Source of the DNA: Thermococcus radiotolerans
Lineage (GTDB): Archaea; Methanobacteriota_B; Thermococci; Thermococcales; Thermococcaceae
Direction of reading: 5' to 3'
Length of the DNA stretch: 64,000 nt
Assembly: GCF_002214565.1 (NCBI RefSeq)
Contig: NZ_CP015106.1
Coordinates: 744,001-808,000 of the forward strand
A program made the position numbers and the translations under genes. Under the pieces are notes generated by a model that worked only from the letters and a program-made list of their open reading frames with translations, did no database searches and was not told the origin of the DNA. Below, piece after piece: positions 1 to 8,678 of the stretch (positions are counted from its first letter, which is position 1; each line of letters starts with the position of its first letter).

Positions 1-31
1 GGAGGCTTAAGAAAAACTTGGAGGTTGGGTT

Positions 32-586
32 ATGATAGAGATTGAGGTTAAGGGGTACGCGAACGAGGCAGTGTTTGAGCGCGTTAGGGAGAACTTCAAG
101 CTGATACGAAAGGAGTATCACGAGGACACCTACTTCAGGCATCCGTGCAGGGATTTCGCCGAAACCGATGAGGCCCTCAGGATAAGGATAAGACGCTTCA
201 ACGGGCACTTCGAGGCGTTCCTCACTTACAAGGGGCCAAAGATAGACCAGAACTCGAAAACCCGAATGGAGATAGAGGTCCCGATAAGCGACCCCGACAA
301 GCACACGGAGATACTCAGAAACCTGGGTTTCGAGGAGGTTCTCACCATAGAGAAGACCCGGGAAAAGTACTACGTGGACAAGGGTATCATAATAGACCTC
401 GACGAGGTGAACGGTCTCGGAAAGTTCATTGAGATCGAGGCCCTAGCCGAGGGAGAAGAGGTCGTCGAGGAAACGGTAAAGATACTCCGTGAGATTCTGG
501 AGTCCCTGGGAGTCGAGAGGTTCGAGAGACGCTCTTACCTGGAGCTAATGCTCGAAAGGGAGGTGGAGCATGGGGAGGCTGGATGA
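32..586 (+). CDS. CYTH-domain protein (class IV adenylate cyclase CyaB / triphosphatase-like)
   Basis: 184 aa. The N-terminus carries the CYTH signature ExExK (EIEVK, residues 3-7), followed by the alternating charged beta strands of a triphosphate tunnel enzyme (RIRIRR around residue 49, LTYKGPK, MEIEVPI, IDLDEVNGLG). CYTH enzymes bind a triphosphate substrate in a metal-lined tunnel; members make cAMP or hydrolyse tripolyphosphate or thiamine triphosphate. Which reaction applies here cannot be read from sequence; archaeal members are usually named CyaB. The ATG follows a clear GGAGGTT ribosome binding site. The end overlaps the next gene by 17 bases, so the two are probably cotranscribed. 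Family assignment firm, substrate unknown. Confidence 0.85.
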   Translation: MIEIEVKGYANEAVFERVRENFKLIRKEYHEDTYFRHPCRDFAETDEALRIRIRRFNGHFEAFLTYKGPKIDQNSKTRMEIEVPISDPDKHTEILRNLGFEEVLTIEKTREKYYVDKGIIIDLDEVNGLGKFIEIEALAEGEEVVEETVKILREILESLGVERFERRSYLELMLEREVEHGEAG

Positions 587-1400
587 GTTCTTCAAGTCAC
601 TGGGCGAGAAAAGGAGAAAGAGGTCAGAGCTGGATGTTCTCGAGGAGATAGAGGGCCTCATCGGGATAGGAGAAATCGAGCAGGCGGTTGAATTAGTCGG
701 GGAGATTGAGGGCGAATCCAACAGGTTTCTGGCCCTGAGGATGATTCTGCGCTCGATTATGGAAAGATTAACTGAGTTGAAGCGCTCAGAGGGCGAAGCG
801 GATACGGGATTCGAAAACATGAGGGAAACGGTCAAGACCCTGATACCCCTCGTTAATTCCCTCATCAATCCTCGCTACAGGGCCATACTCCTCGGAGACC
901 TGGCGGTTCTATTCTACCACCTCAACGATGAACTCAACGGCGACATAGCCCTTCGAACCGCGATAAACCTTGCCAAGGAGAGTGCCGACATAATTCGGGA
1001 CATTCTCATGGGACTCGTGAACGCGGGCCTGCTGAGGAAGGCGGGCTACGCCATGAAGATGGTCCGCGAGCCGGAGAAGCTCGACGTCGTGCTCGTGCAC
1101 CTGGCGGAGATGTTCTACCGCGCTGGCGACGTCCAGAGGGCAAAGTTGATAATCGAGCACATCTCCAACCCGTTCCACAGGGCAATGGCGCTCTACTACC
1201 TCGCCGAGGTGGAGGGGGAGCGGAACAGGGAGGGGGCACTGAAGATACTGGACGCGGCATTCAAGATTGCAGATAAGGTGGAAGACCCCGACGCCAGATT
1301 CGAGCTCATGCTCAAGCTCTACGACCTCAAATACGCTCTCCTTGGGAAGGCGCTCACACTGGAGGATATCCTATCCCGGAGAGAAGCTCCTCCTCAGTGA
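570..1400 (+). CDS. hypothetical all-helical protein
   Basis: 276 aa, soluble, no signal peptide or membrane segment. It is almost entirely predicted helix and rich in Leu, Ala, Glu and Arg, with repeated helix pairs (for example around residues 95-125, 140-165 and 190-215) that suggest a TPR-like solenoid. Helical repeats of this sort usually serve as protein-protein scaffolds; no enzyme motif is visible. The start ATG lies inside the end of the CYTH gene behind a GGAGGTGG ribosome binding site, so the two genes form a unit. The last 47 bases overlap, on the opposite strand, the end of the convergent ABC ATPase gene. Function not recognised. Confidence 0.75.
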   Translation: MGRLDEFFKSLGEKRRKRSELDVLEEIEGLIGIGEIEQAVELVGEIEGESNRFLALRMILRSIMERLTELKRSEGEADTGFENMRETVKTLIPLVNSLINPRYRAILLGDLAVLFYHLNDELNGDIALRTAINLAKESADIIRDILMGLVNAGLLRKAGYAMKMVREPEKLDVVLVHLAEMFYRAGDVQRAKLIIEHISNPFHRAMALYYLAEVEGERNREGALKILDAAFKIADKVEDPDARFELMLKLYDLKYALLGKALTLEDILSRREAPPQ

Positions 1401-2214
1401 TGGCCGGTCCCTTCAACATACCCCTCTTCCTGAGCTCGTGGGATATCTCGAGGCTTGGAGGGAGCTTCACACCTAGTCTCTTCAGCGTCTCGGCCTCCTC
1501 GGCTATCTCCCTGGGGGTTCCCTCCAGGACAATTTCTCCGCCCGCCATGACCAGCACCCGGTCGGCGAAACGGAGGATGTAGTCGGTGTGATGCTCGACC
1601 AGAACCACCGTGATGCCGTGCTCCTTCCGGAGGAGGGAAACGAGTCCCAGGACTTCCTTCCGTCCGACGGGGTCAAGCTGGGACGTCGGTTCGTCCAGAA
1701 CAAGCACGGCCGGCTCCATGGCCAGAACCGCCGCTATGGCCAGCCTCTGCTGCTGTCCCCCGCTCAGGTTGGGCGGAAACTCGTTCTCAAGTCCCCTCAG
1801 TCCGGTTACCTCCAGCGCCCACCGGAGTCTTCTGAGTATCTCGTTTCTATCGAATCCCAGATTTTCAAGACCGAAGGCTATCTCCTCCTCGACGGTCATG
1901 TTGAAGAGTTGGCTCTCGGGATTCTGGAGGACAAGGCCGACGAGCGTTGAGAGCTTCGCCACGGGTGTTTCCTTGGTGTTGTACTTCTCCCCGGTCTCCG
2001 GGTCCCTGACTATGACATCGCCTGAGAACTCACCCTTTATCGAGTTGGGAATCACGCCGTTGAGGGTCAGACAGAGCGTGGACTTTCCGCTTCCGCTCGG
2101 CCCGATTATTCCGAGGAGCTCCCCCTGCCTAACCTTAAAGCTCACGTTCTTCAGCGAGTACTCCCTCGCTCGCCTGTACCTGAAACTGAGGTCCTCCACG
2201 CTTATGACGTTCAT
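1354..2214 (-). CDS. ABC transporter ATP-binding protein, cobalt/ECF type
   Basis: 286 aa from the ATG at 2214; an upstream in-frame start would lie inside trkH. Walker A GPSGSGKST at about residues 38-46, Q-loop QNPESQL, signature LSGGQQQR, Walker B VLVLDEPT and the H-loop VEHH are all present, so this is an intact single ATPase. The QNPESQ context and the extended C-terminus are typical of EcfA/CbiO ATPases that energise vitamin or metal uptake with an EcfT membrane partner. No EcfT, S component or second ATPase lies beside it. Its start overlaps the trkH stop as ATGA, so translation is probably coupled to the potassium transporter. The gene ends inside the 3' end of the convergent helical-protein gene. 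Confidence 0.88.
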   Translation of the reverse strand: MNVISVEDLSFRYRRAREYSLKNVSFKVRQGELLGIIGPSGSGKSTLCLTLNGVIPNSIKGEFSGDVIVRDPETGEKYNTKETPVAKLSTLVGLVLQNPESQLFNMTVEEEIAFGLENLGFDRNEILRRLRWALEVTGLRGLENEFPPNLSGGQQQRLAIAAVLAMEPAVLVLDEPTSQLDPVGRKEVLGLVSLLRKEHGITVVLVEHHTDYILRFADRVLVMAGGEIVLEGTPREIAEEAETLKRLGVKLPPSLEISHELRKRGMLKGPAITEEELLSGIGYPPV

Positions 2215-3692
2215 CTCCTCGTCACCACCCTCGGGGCGAGGAGGAATACGCTTATGATGAACACTAGGGTCGAGAATATCTCCAGCCTTCCAATCCACAT
2301 GTGAAGGATGAGGAGGATTTTGAGGTCAACCGGCAGTGTGGGGGAGGTTATGCCGATGCTGAGACCAACGTTGCCCTGGGCGGAGGCGACCTCGAAGAAA
2401 GAATCCGTCAGGCTCGTGCCGAGGCGGAGCATCGTGTAGAGCGTGCCTATGAGAAGGAAGGCGAAGTACGTCATCGTGAAGCTCATGACCTCCTGAATGT
2501 CCTCCTCGCTGAACAGATAGTTGCCCACCTTCCTCTTGATGACTGCACCCTTGGGCAGTATGGCGCTCTGGAGGGTCCACTTGAGGCTTTCGTACATCAA
2601 TATGACACGTATGAGCTTTATACCACCCGCGGTGCTTCCGGCGCCGCCGCCGATGACCATAAGGATGCCTAGTATGAACTTGCCCAGCTCCGGATACTTG
2701 CTCAGGTCAGCGATTCCAAATCCGGTACAGGTTATTGCCGAAACTGCGTGGAAAACCGCCTGTCTGAGGGCGTCGCCTATGCCATCTCCGAGCTGGGTGA
2801 GGCTGAGGGCTATCACGGCTATCGCGGGGAACAGGAATATGAACATGTACTTGACCTGAACGTCCTCGAAGAAGGGCTTGAGGTGCCTGTCCCTGAAGAG
2901 TCTGTAGTGAACCGTGAAGTTGACGGCACCCATTATCATGAGGAATATCGTGACGGCCTCTATGGAGGTGCTGTTGAAGTAGCCGATGCTCAGGTCGTGG
3001 CTACTCATACCACCGGTTCCAAGACCGGTCATGGAGTGTATGACGGCATCAAAGAGGGGCATGCCGTTGATGTAGTAGAGGTAAACGCCAACCAATGTGA
3101 GAACCAGGTATATCTGGAAGATGACCTTTGATGTGTTCACCAGGTTGGGGACTATCCTCTCGCTCCTCGCCTCGGCGCGGTAGAGCCTGGCCGCCGCAAC
3201 GCCGGGGCGGATGAGAACCGTCAGCGCGACCAGCACGATACCGATTCCGCCGAGCCACTGCATCCACGAGCGCCAGAAGAGGAGTATATGGGGGTAGCTC
3301 TCAAGGTGACTCATCATGGTGAGGCCCGTTCCGGTCCACGCGCTCATGCTCTCAAAGTAGGAATCCACGAAGGGCATGTCAGCTATGTAGATGAACGGTA
3401 TGACGCTTATGAACGATGCGAAGAGCCAGGTGAAGGCGGCCGAGACCATAGCCTGTCTGAGGTTGACGTCCTCAACCTTTCCCATGTGCCTCGCGAGCCA
3501 CGCGCCGAGCAGAATGGAGAACACTCCAGGGAGGGCAAAGTACACAACGTAATTGATTTCATCGGGGTAGAACCACACCAGCAACACGGGGAAGAGGTAC
3601 GCCAGCCCCACACCCTGCAGGATTGCCCCGATGAGATTCTTAACCACGAAGATGTCGTCAGAGATGTTGATGTACTTTCTGAGCTCTAGCAT
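2211..3692 (-). CDS. trkH: TrkH-type potassium uptake channel subunit
   Basis: 493 aa integral membrane protein with about ten hydrophobic segments arranged as four M1-P-M2 repeats. Selectivity-filter-like loops are visible: TGTGLT (about residue 140), TGLGTGG (about 227), TCTGFG (about 320) and the degenerate AQGNVGLS (about 438). TrkH/KtrB proteins pass potassium and are normally gated by a cytosolic TrkA/KtrA ring; no trkA lies in this window. Upstream on the minus strand is an AT-rich TATA-like stretch near 3720-3735. The stop overlaps the start of the ABC ATPase gene, an unusual pairing for a K+ channel. Family confident. Confidence 0.92.
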   Translation of the reverse strand: MLELRKYINISDDIFVVKNLIGAILQGVGLAYLFPVLLVWFYPDEINYVVYFALPGVFSILLGAWLARHMGKVEDVNLRQAMVSAAFTWLFASFISVIPFIYIADMPFVDSYFESMSAWTGTGLTMMSHLESYPHILLFWRSWMQWLGGIGIVLVALTVLIRPGVAAARLYRAEARSERIVPNLVNTSKVIFQIYLVLTLVGVYLYYINGMPLFDAVIHSMTGLGTGGMSSHDLSIGYFNSTSIEAVTIFLMIMGAVNFTVHYRLFRDRHLKPFFEDVQVKYMFIFLFPAIAVIALSLTQLGDGIGDALRQAVFHAVSAITCTGFGIADLSKYPELGKFILGILMVIGGGAGSTAGGIKLIRVILMYESLKWTLQSAILPKGAVIKRKVGNYLFSEEDIQEVMSFTMTYFAFLLIGTLYTMLRLGTSLTDSFFEVASAQGNVGLSIGITSPTLPVDLKILLILHMWIGRLEIFSTLVFIISVFLLAPRVVTRR

Positions 3693-3788
3693 GGGCCCAC
3701 CGTAGAGGTAGGGTCTGCATTAAATAAAAGGTTTTTCCCGGAGTGGAAAGGTTTAAGGGGTAATAGGGCCTTCTTATGGCGGTGATAG

Positions 3789-4679
<891 letters not shown>

Positions 4680-4903
4680 GCAAGCTTTTAGAAAAAGCTT
4701 GAGCAAAAGTCAAAATTCCGTAAAATATGAACGAGAGAGTTGCATCTCCTTTTCAATTTTAGCGGTAAGTTTGGGGTTTTATTCAAACACGCCGGCTTGA
4801 CTGAGGTTTCACTCATTTCAACGTCCAAAGGACGTTCTACACAAGGGAAACACAATAAGAAGTATGAAAATTTGGGGAGCAACCCCCCAAGGGGCTCGGC
4901 AGT
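4680..4903. other. structured intergenic region between map and tRNA-Ser
   Basis: No credible gene. It holds three inverted repeats: a 9-bp stem directly after map (4681-4689 with 4693-4701); a composite stem-loop at 4806-4851 (outer GTTTC/GAAAC, inner ACGTCC-aaa-GGACGT); and a GGGG...CCCC hairpin at about 4872-4890 just beyond the 3' end of tRNA-Ser. The last is well placed to end minus-strand tRNA transcription. The composite element has relatives near two other tRNA loci in this window. Confidence 0.6.
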
Positions 4904-4989
4904 TGGCGCCGGGGCAGGGATTTGAACCCTGGTGCGCAACGCGCACGGGATCTCGAGTCCCGCGCCTTCCCAGGCTAGGCTACCCCGGC
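4904..4989 (-). tRNA. tRNA-Ser (CGA)
   Basis: 86 bases including an encoded CCA (complement of 4904-4906). The acceptor stem GCCGGGG pairs with CCCCGGC, the anticodon loop reads CTCGAGA giving anticodon CGA (codon UCG), and the long variable arm is the serine-type class II arm. The T-loop is GTTCAAATC. A TATA box (GATTTATAAAAC) lies upstream on the minus strand near 5014-5030. No intron. Confidence 0.95.
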
Positions 4990-5013
4990 GCGATGGAGAG
5001 TTCTCGCGGGAGT

Positions 5014-5031
5014 TTTATAAATCTTTCCGCG
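5014..5031 (-). promoter_or_regulatory. TATA promoter of tRNA-Ser
   Basis: On the minus strand the sequence reads GATTTATAAAAC about 30 bases upstream of the mature tRNA 5' end, a textbook archaeal TATA box preceded by a purine-rich BRE-like stretch. Confidence 0.65.
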
Positions 5032-5125
5032 AAAGATTTATTAACCTGAGTTAACTAAAAGCTCTCGGTTGCAAAAGTTTAAATTATCGGCCGCCCTAAT
5101 AATAAGTGAAAAGGAGGTGGCAGAA

Positions 5126-6301
5126 ATGGTCGGTATTCTTGTGCAGGAGGTTATGACCGACAGGTTCCAGAAAATAGACATCGACGCCCCGCTTTCTGAG
5201 GCGATCGGAATTTTTGAGAAGGAAGACCCTGACCTTATTCTGGTCTTCGACGGAAACCTGTACAAGGGAGTCCTGACCCAGGACCTGATAGTACGCTCCC
5301 ACCTCAAGTGGGACCCAACCAAAGCCAAGGTTAGGGACGTCTACAAGACCGCTCCGGTTATCAAGCCGGATGAGGACCTTAGCAAGGCCGCCAAGCTCAT
5401 GATTGAGGTTGACCTGCGCTCCCTCCCGGTTGGGGAGAGCAAGGCTGAAATCATTGGAGTTATAAGCGATATGGAGCTCCTCAACAGGATCGTTAAGGAG
5501 GAGTTCGGGGAAAAGAAAGTCGAAGACTTCATGACGAAGGACGTTATAACCCTGAAGCCCGACGACACTGTTGCAAAGGCGCTCGCAACAATGCGCGACC
5601 ACGCGATCTCAAGGATACCCGTGGTCAACGAGGAGGGAAGGCTCGAAGGCCTTGTTACCCTGCACGACCTGATAATAAGGTTCATCAAGCCCCGCTTCAA
5701 GGCCCAGTACGGAGAGGTCGCCGGTGAAAAGATACCTCCCTTCAGCATGCAGCTCCGCGACGTGATGATAAGGGGTGTTATAACCATACCCGCCGAGGCA
5801 ACGCTGAGGGACGCCGTCAAGACGATGATGGACAACGACATAGACGGACTGGTTGTCGTTGACGAGGGCAACAGGGTCAGGGGAATCCTCACCGTCAAGG
5901 ACATGCTCCTGCCAATCTCAAGGATGGTTGAGAAGGAGGTCCGCTTCTACCTCCAGCTTGGCGGAGATGCGGATGTACTCAGCGACTTCACGAGGGAGAG
6001 GATAATTGAGGACGTGAGGCGCTTCGTTGACGGCTACGAAGACCTCCTTGGCCAGGAAGGCATAATCTACCTCTACATCAGGCGCTTCAACGAGCGCTTC
6101 AGGGGAGTGCACCTCTACCAGGCCAGAATGCGTGTCGTCACCGACAGGGGGGTGTTCATAGCAACCGGAGAAACATGGGGTGCGATACAGGCAGTCCACG
6201 ACGCACTCAGGGCCATCGAGAGACAGCTCCTCCAGAAGGCGGAGCTTGAAAAGGACACCCACTACTACAAGCGCTTCCTTGAGAAGATGGGACTCGATTG
6301 A
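5126..6301 (+). CDS. four-CBS-domain protein with C-terminal HPF/RaiA-like domain
   Basis: 391 aa from the ATG at 5126, chosen because GGAGGTGG sits just upstream; a start at 5069 would lie in the promoter. Residues 1-265 hold four CBS motifs in two pairs (segments beginning near VQEVMTDRF, VRDVYKTAP, VEDFMTKDV and LRDVMIRGV), a module that binds adenine nucleotides. Residues about 285-375 match the bacterial hibernation factor fold: helix, four strands, then a final helix (GVFIATGETWGAIQAVHDAL followed by RQLLQKAE) that lines up with the end of HPF/RaiA. HPF proteins block idle ribosomes. I infer a nucleotide-sensing ribosome hibernation factor. A TATA box AGTTTAAATTAT lies near 5075-5087. 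Confidence 0.82.
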   Translation: MVGILVQEVMTDRFQKIDIDAPLSEAIGIFEKEDPDLILVFDGNLYKGVLTQDLIVRSHLKWDPTKAKVRDVYKTAPVIKPDEDLSKAAKLMIEVDLRSLPVGESKAEIIGVISDMELLNRIVKEEFGEKKVEDFMTKDVITLKPDDTVAKALATMRDHAISRIPVVNEEGRLEGLVTLHDLIIRFIKPRFKAQYGEVAGEKIPPFSMQLRDVMIRGVITIPAEATLRDAVKTMMDNDIDGLVVVDEGNRVRGILTVKDMLLPISRMVEKEVRFYLQLGGDADVLSDFTRERIIEDVRRFVDGYEDLLGQEGIIYLYIRRFNERFRGVHLYQARMRVVTDRGVFIATGETWGAIQAVHDALRAIERQLLQKAELEKDTHYYKRFLEKMGLD

Positions 6302-6316
6302 GGGGGTTACCCCCCC
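6302..6316. terminator. GC hairpin between convergent genes
   Basis: GGGGG-TTA-CCCCC between the stop of the CBS-HPF gene and the stop of the DUF835 gene. It can fold identically on both strands and may separate the two convergent transcripts. No strong T-run follows, so its role is inferred from placement. Confidence 0.35.
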
Positions 6317-7422
6317 GGAAATTCCCTTTCTAAAATTCTTCTCTGGGTTTTGTCGAGGGTTCCAGGGTCAACCACCAGGATCAGCGTTCCGCCCGCGACG
6401 AGCACGTGGTCCTTCACGTTGAGGAGGAACTTAAGGGCGTTTTCGAAGCCGTTCTCCACGATCAGGTACTCGACGGCATCAACGTAAACAACCCTGTATC
6501 CGCTCTCGACGGCCTTGGCTATCAAGTCGGTCAGTATGTCTATCTTGGTGGGGCTTATAGCGTATATCTCGGGGGATTTGTGTATCTGCCCCTCCATGAC
6601 CCTGGTGACCCAGAAAACCAGGGCGCTGGGGTGAACCTTACCGACTATGGAGTCTATGTTCTCCCGGGTTATCATCACAAGGTTTGAGGCCTCCTCGATA
6701 CTGCCGAATTTCTCCGAGGCCTTCTCCCTTGAGGGACAGAGATAGGCACCGGGGGGAATGTTCTTCTTTGGCACTGGGGGAGCCCTGGCGGGTGGAAACG
6801 GTATGAACACGAATTTAACCGCCCCCACCGCGGCCATGATGCGGAAGAGCGCACCCAGGAAGAAACCAATGGGAGCAAACCACTCGATGTGACGGGTGAC
6901 CGGATAGGTCAGGTTCAGAACACCCAGGAGCATCAACCCTATCGGGAACAGCGAGTCTATACTGCGGTCGGATATCTCCTTTTCCCTCAGAATCATGCCG
7001 AAATATATCAGGGCGGCGCCGTAGACGAGGGATGGAAACGTGGACTCAATGAAGAAGTTGTCGTGGAACGCGTTGGCGGCCAGCAGAAACAGCCACACAT
7101 AGGACAGCACCAGGAGCACGGAGATGGCAACCACGTGCTTGAACTTGCTCGTGCGATATTTGAGGTGAAGAGCACCCCAGATCAGCAGCGTCGCTATGAA
7201 GAAGTTGGGTATCTTCGAGGCGATTCTGTAGGCATCGTGAGCGATCTCAATGCCAAGGGGTTTAAAAATGTAGCTCTCGATGTCCAGAACGTTGATAAAA
7301 AAGGCGGTCGTCAGAAGCATCCAGCTCTTTTCTCTCGTCTGATACGTTTTGTAAAACACCGCGAAGAACAGCACCCATCTGGAGATAAAATTGATTATGG
7401 AGACAAGATCGTGCCAATTCAT
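6307..7422 (-). CDS. membrane protein with C-terminal DUF835 domain
   Basis: 371 aa. The first ~215 residues contain about seven hydrophobic helices with little else recognisable. After a proline-rich linker (residues about 218-232) the soluble part (about 233-371) matches the DUF835 pattern, including SLxxSREKxxxxF-like, SALVFWVTR and AGGTLILVVDPGTL stretches. DUF835 proteins are common in Thermococcales and often fused to membrane or signalling modules; they resemble P-loop-less KaiC-like folds but have no proven activity. Its start overlaps the glmU stop as ATGA, making it the last gene of the uppP-glmU unit. A GGGGG-TTA-CCCCC hairpin sits at its end. Confidence 0.8.
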   Translation of the reverse strand: MNWHDLVSIINFISRWVLFFAVFYKTYQTREKSWMLLTTAFFINVLDIESYIFKPLGIEIAHDAYRIASKIPNFFIATLLIWGALHLKYRTSKFKHVVAISVLLVLSYVWLFLLAANAFHDNFFIESTFPSLVYGAALIYFGMILREKEISDRSIDSLFPIGLMLLGVLNLTYPVTRHIEWFAPIGFFLGALFRIMAAVGAVKFVFIPFPPARAPPVPKKNIPPGAYLCPSREKASEKFGSIEEASNLVMITRENIDSIVGKVHPSALVFWVTRVMEGQIHKSPEIYAISPTKIDILTDLIAKAVESGYRVVYVDAVEYLIVENGFENALKFLLNVKDHVLVAGGTLILVVDPGTLDKTQRRILEREFPGG

Positions 7423-8678
7423 CTCGTCATCACCGTTTTCTCCTGCTTCGCCACCACGAGGCTCCCGCTTGGAACGTTTCTGTCAACTATCACGCCTGGC
7501 CCGACGAAGGAGTTGCTCCCTATCTTCCTACCGGGGTAGATGCTAACGTTTATGCCCACCTTGACGTTGTGGCCTATTATCGCCCCGAGCTTCCTCCTTC
7601 CGGAGTCCTCGAGCTTGCCCTTTATCTCAACCTTTATCGTGCCCTTGTCGTGCCTCAGGTTTGCTGTGATAGTGCCAGCGCCGAGGTTAGTGTTCTCCCC
7701 GATTATCGAGTCCCCGACGTAGTTGAGGTGCGGAGCGTTGGAATTGTCCATTATGATGGAGTTCTTAACCTCCACGGCGTTGCCTATGTGGCAGTTGTCA
7801 CCTATGCTGGTGTACGGTCTTATGAAGCAGTTCGGTCCGATGCGGGAGTTCCTGCCTATCTTAACCGGCCCGATTATGTAGGTCCCGCTCCTGACGACCG
7901 TACCCTCCCCGATTTCAACCGGGGGAACCACCGTGGCGCCTTCCTCCACGATGCCCCTGATGCTGTGTTTAAGCTTGTTCTTGAGGAGGTATTCGTTCAG
8001 CTCCAGCATGTTCCACGGCCTGCCAACGTCGTTCCAGTAGCCGGAATAGACGGCGTAGGTTACTCTCCTTCCGGCATCCAGCATCAAGTTGAGCGTGTCG
8101 GTTATCTCGTACTCCCCGCGCTTGCTGAGGGGAGTTTTCTTGATGAAGTGGAAGACGTCTGGTTTGAAGATGTAGACCCCAAGGTTCGCGTAGCCCGAGA
8201 CCCTGCCGGGCTTTTCCTTAACGGCCGTGACTAGGTTTTCCTTGACCTCGATCTTGCCGAAATGGCTCAAATCATCGAACTCCTTGACGAGCAGCGCAGC
8301 ATCGGCCCTTTCCCTTCTGAAGGCACTCACGAGCTCCTTCACACCGTCTATCTCGAAGTATATGTCCCCGTTCGCAACTATGAACTCCTCGTCCCCGATC
8401 AACTTGCCCGCCGATTCTATGGCCTTGGCCGTTCCGTCCCCCGGGAGCTGCTCGACGTAGGTTATCGGCTTTCCGTTGAACTCGTCCCCGAGGGTGGCCA
8501 TCAGCTTCTCCTTCTCGTAGCGGACCACCACGATGAACTCGTCCACGAAAGGATCGAGGTTCTCAAGCACGTACTCGATTATCGCCCTGTTTGCGACCTT
8601 GAGCATAACCTTTGGCCTGTCATCTGTCAGCGGGCGTAGCCTCTCACCCTTCCCGGCTGCGAGAACGACGGCCTTCAT
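7419..8678 (-). CDS. glmU: bifunctional sugar-1-phosphate nucleotidylyltransferase/acetyltransferase (GlmU type)
   Basis: 419 aa. The N-terminal nucleotidyltransferase domain (residues 1-~230) has the LAAGKGERLRPLTDDRPK signature, the GDGTA loop and the NGD metal motif. The C-terminal ~180 residues form a left-handed beta helix with hexapeptide repeats (IGPVKIGRNSRIGPNCFI and on). Archaeal enzymes of this build make UDP-GlcNAc or dTDP-sugars from glucosamine- or glucose-1-phosphate. It overlaps both neighbours by four bases (ATGA at 8675-8678 and 7419-7422), so the three genes are tightly coupled. Together with the polyprenyl-diphosphatase upstream it points to lipid-linked glycan synthesis. 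Confidence 0.93.
   Translation of the reverse strand: MKAVVLAAGKGERLRPLTDDRPKVMLKVANRAIIEYVLENLDPFVDEFIVVVRYEKEKLMATLGDEFNGKPITYVEQLPGDGTAKAIESAGKLIGDEEFIVANGDIYFEIDGVKELVSAFRRERADAALLVKEFDDLSHFGKIEVKENLVTAVKEKPGRVSGYANLGVYIFKPDVFHFIKKTPLSKRGEYEITDTLNLMLDAGRRVTYAVYSGYWNDVGRPWNMLELNEYLLKNKLKHSIRGIVEEGATVVPPVEIGEGTVVRSGTYIIGPVKIGRNSRIGPNCFIRPYTSIGDNCHIGNAVEVKNSIIMDNSNAPHLNYVGDSIIGENTNLGAGTITANLRHDKGTIKVEIKGKLEDSGRRKLGAIIGHNVKVGINVSIYPGRKIGSNSFVGPGVIVDRNVPSGSLVVAKQEKTVMTR

Noticed and set aside
4688-4939. Open frames through tRNA-Ser and its flanks
   Set aside because: They cross a clear tRNA gene and hairpins and have no family features.
5069-5125. Upstream in-frame start for the CBS-HPF protein
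   Set aside because: It falls inside the TATA box region, while the ATG at 5126 has a strong ribosome binding site.
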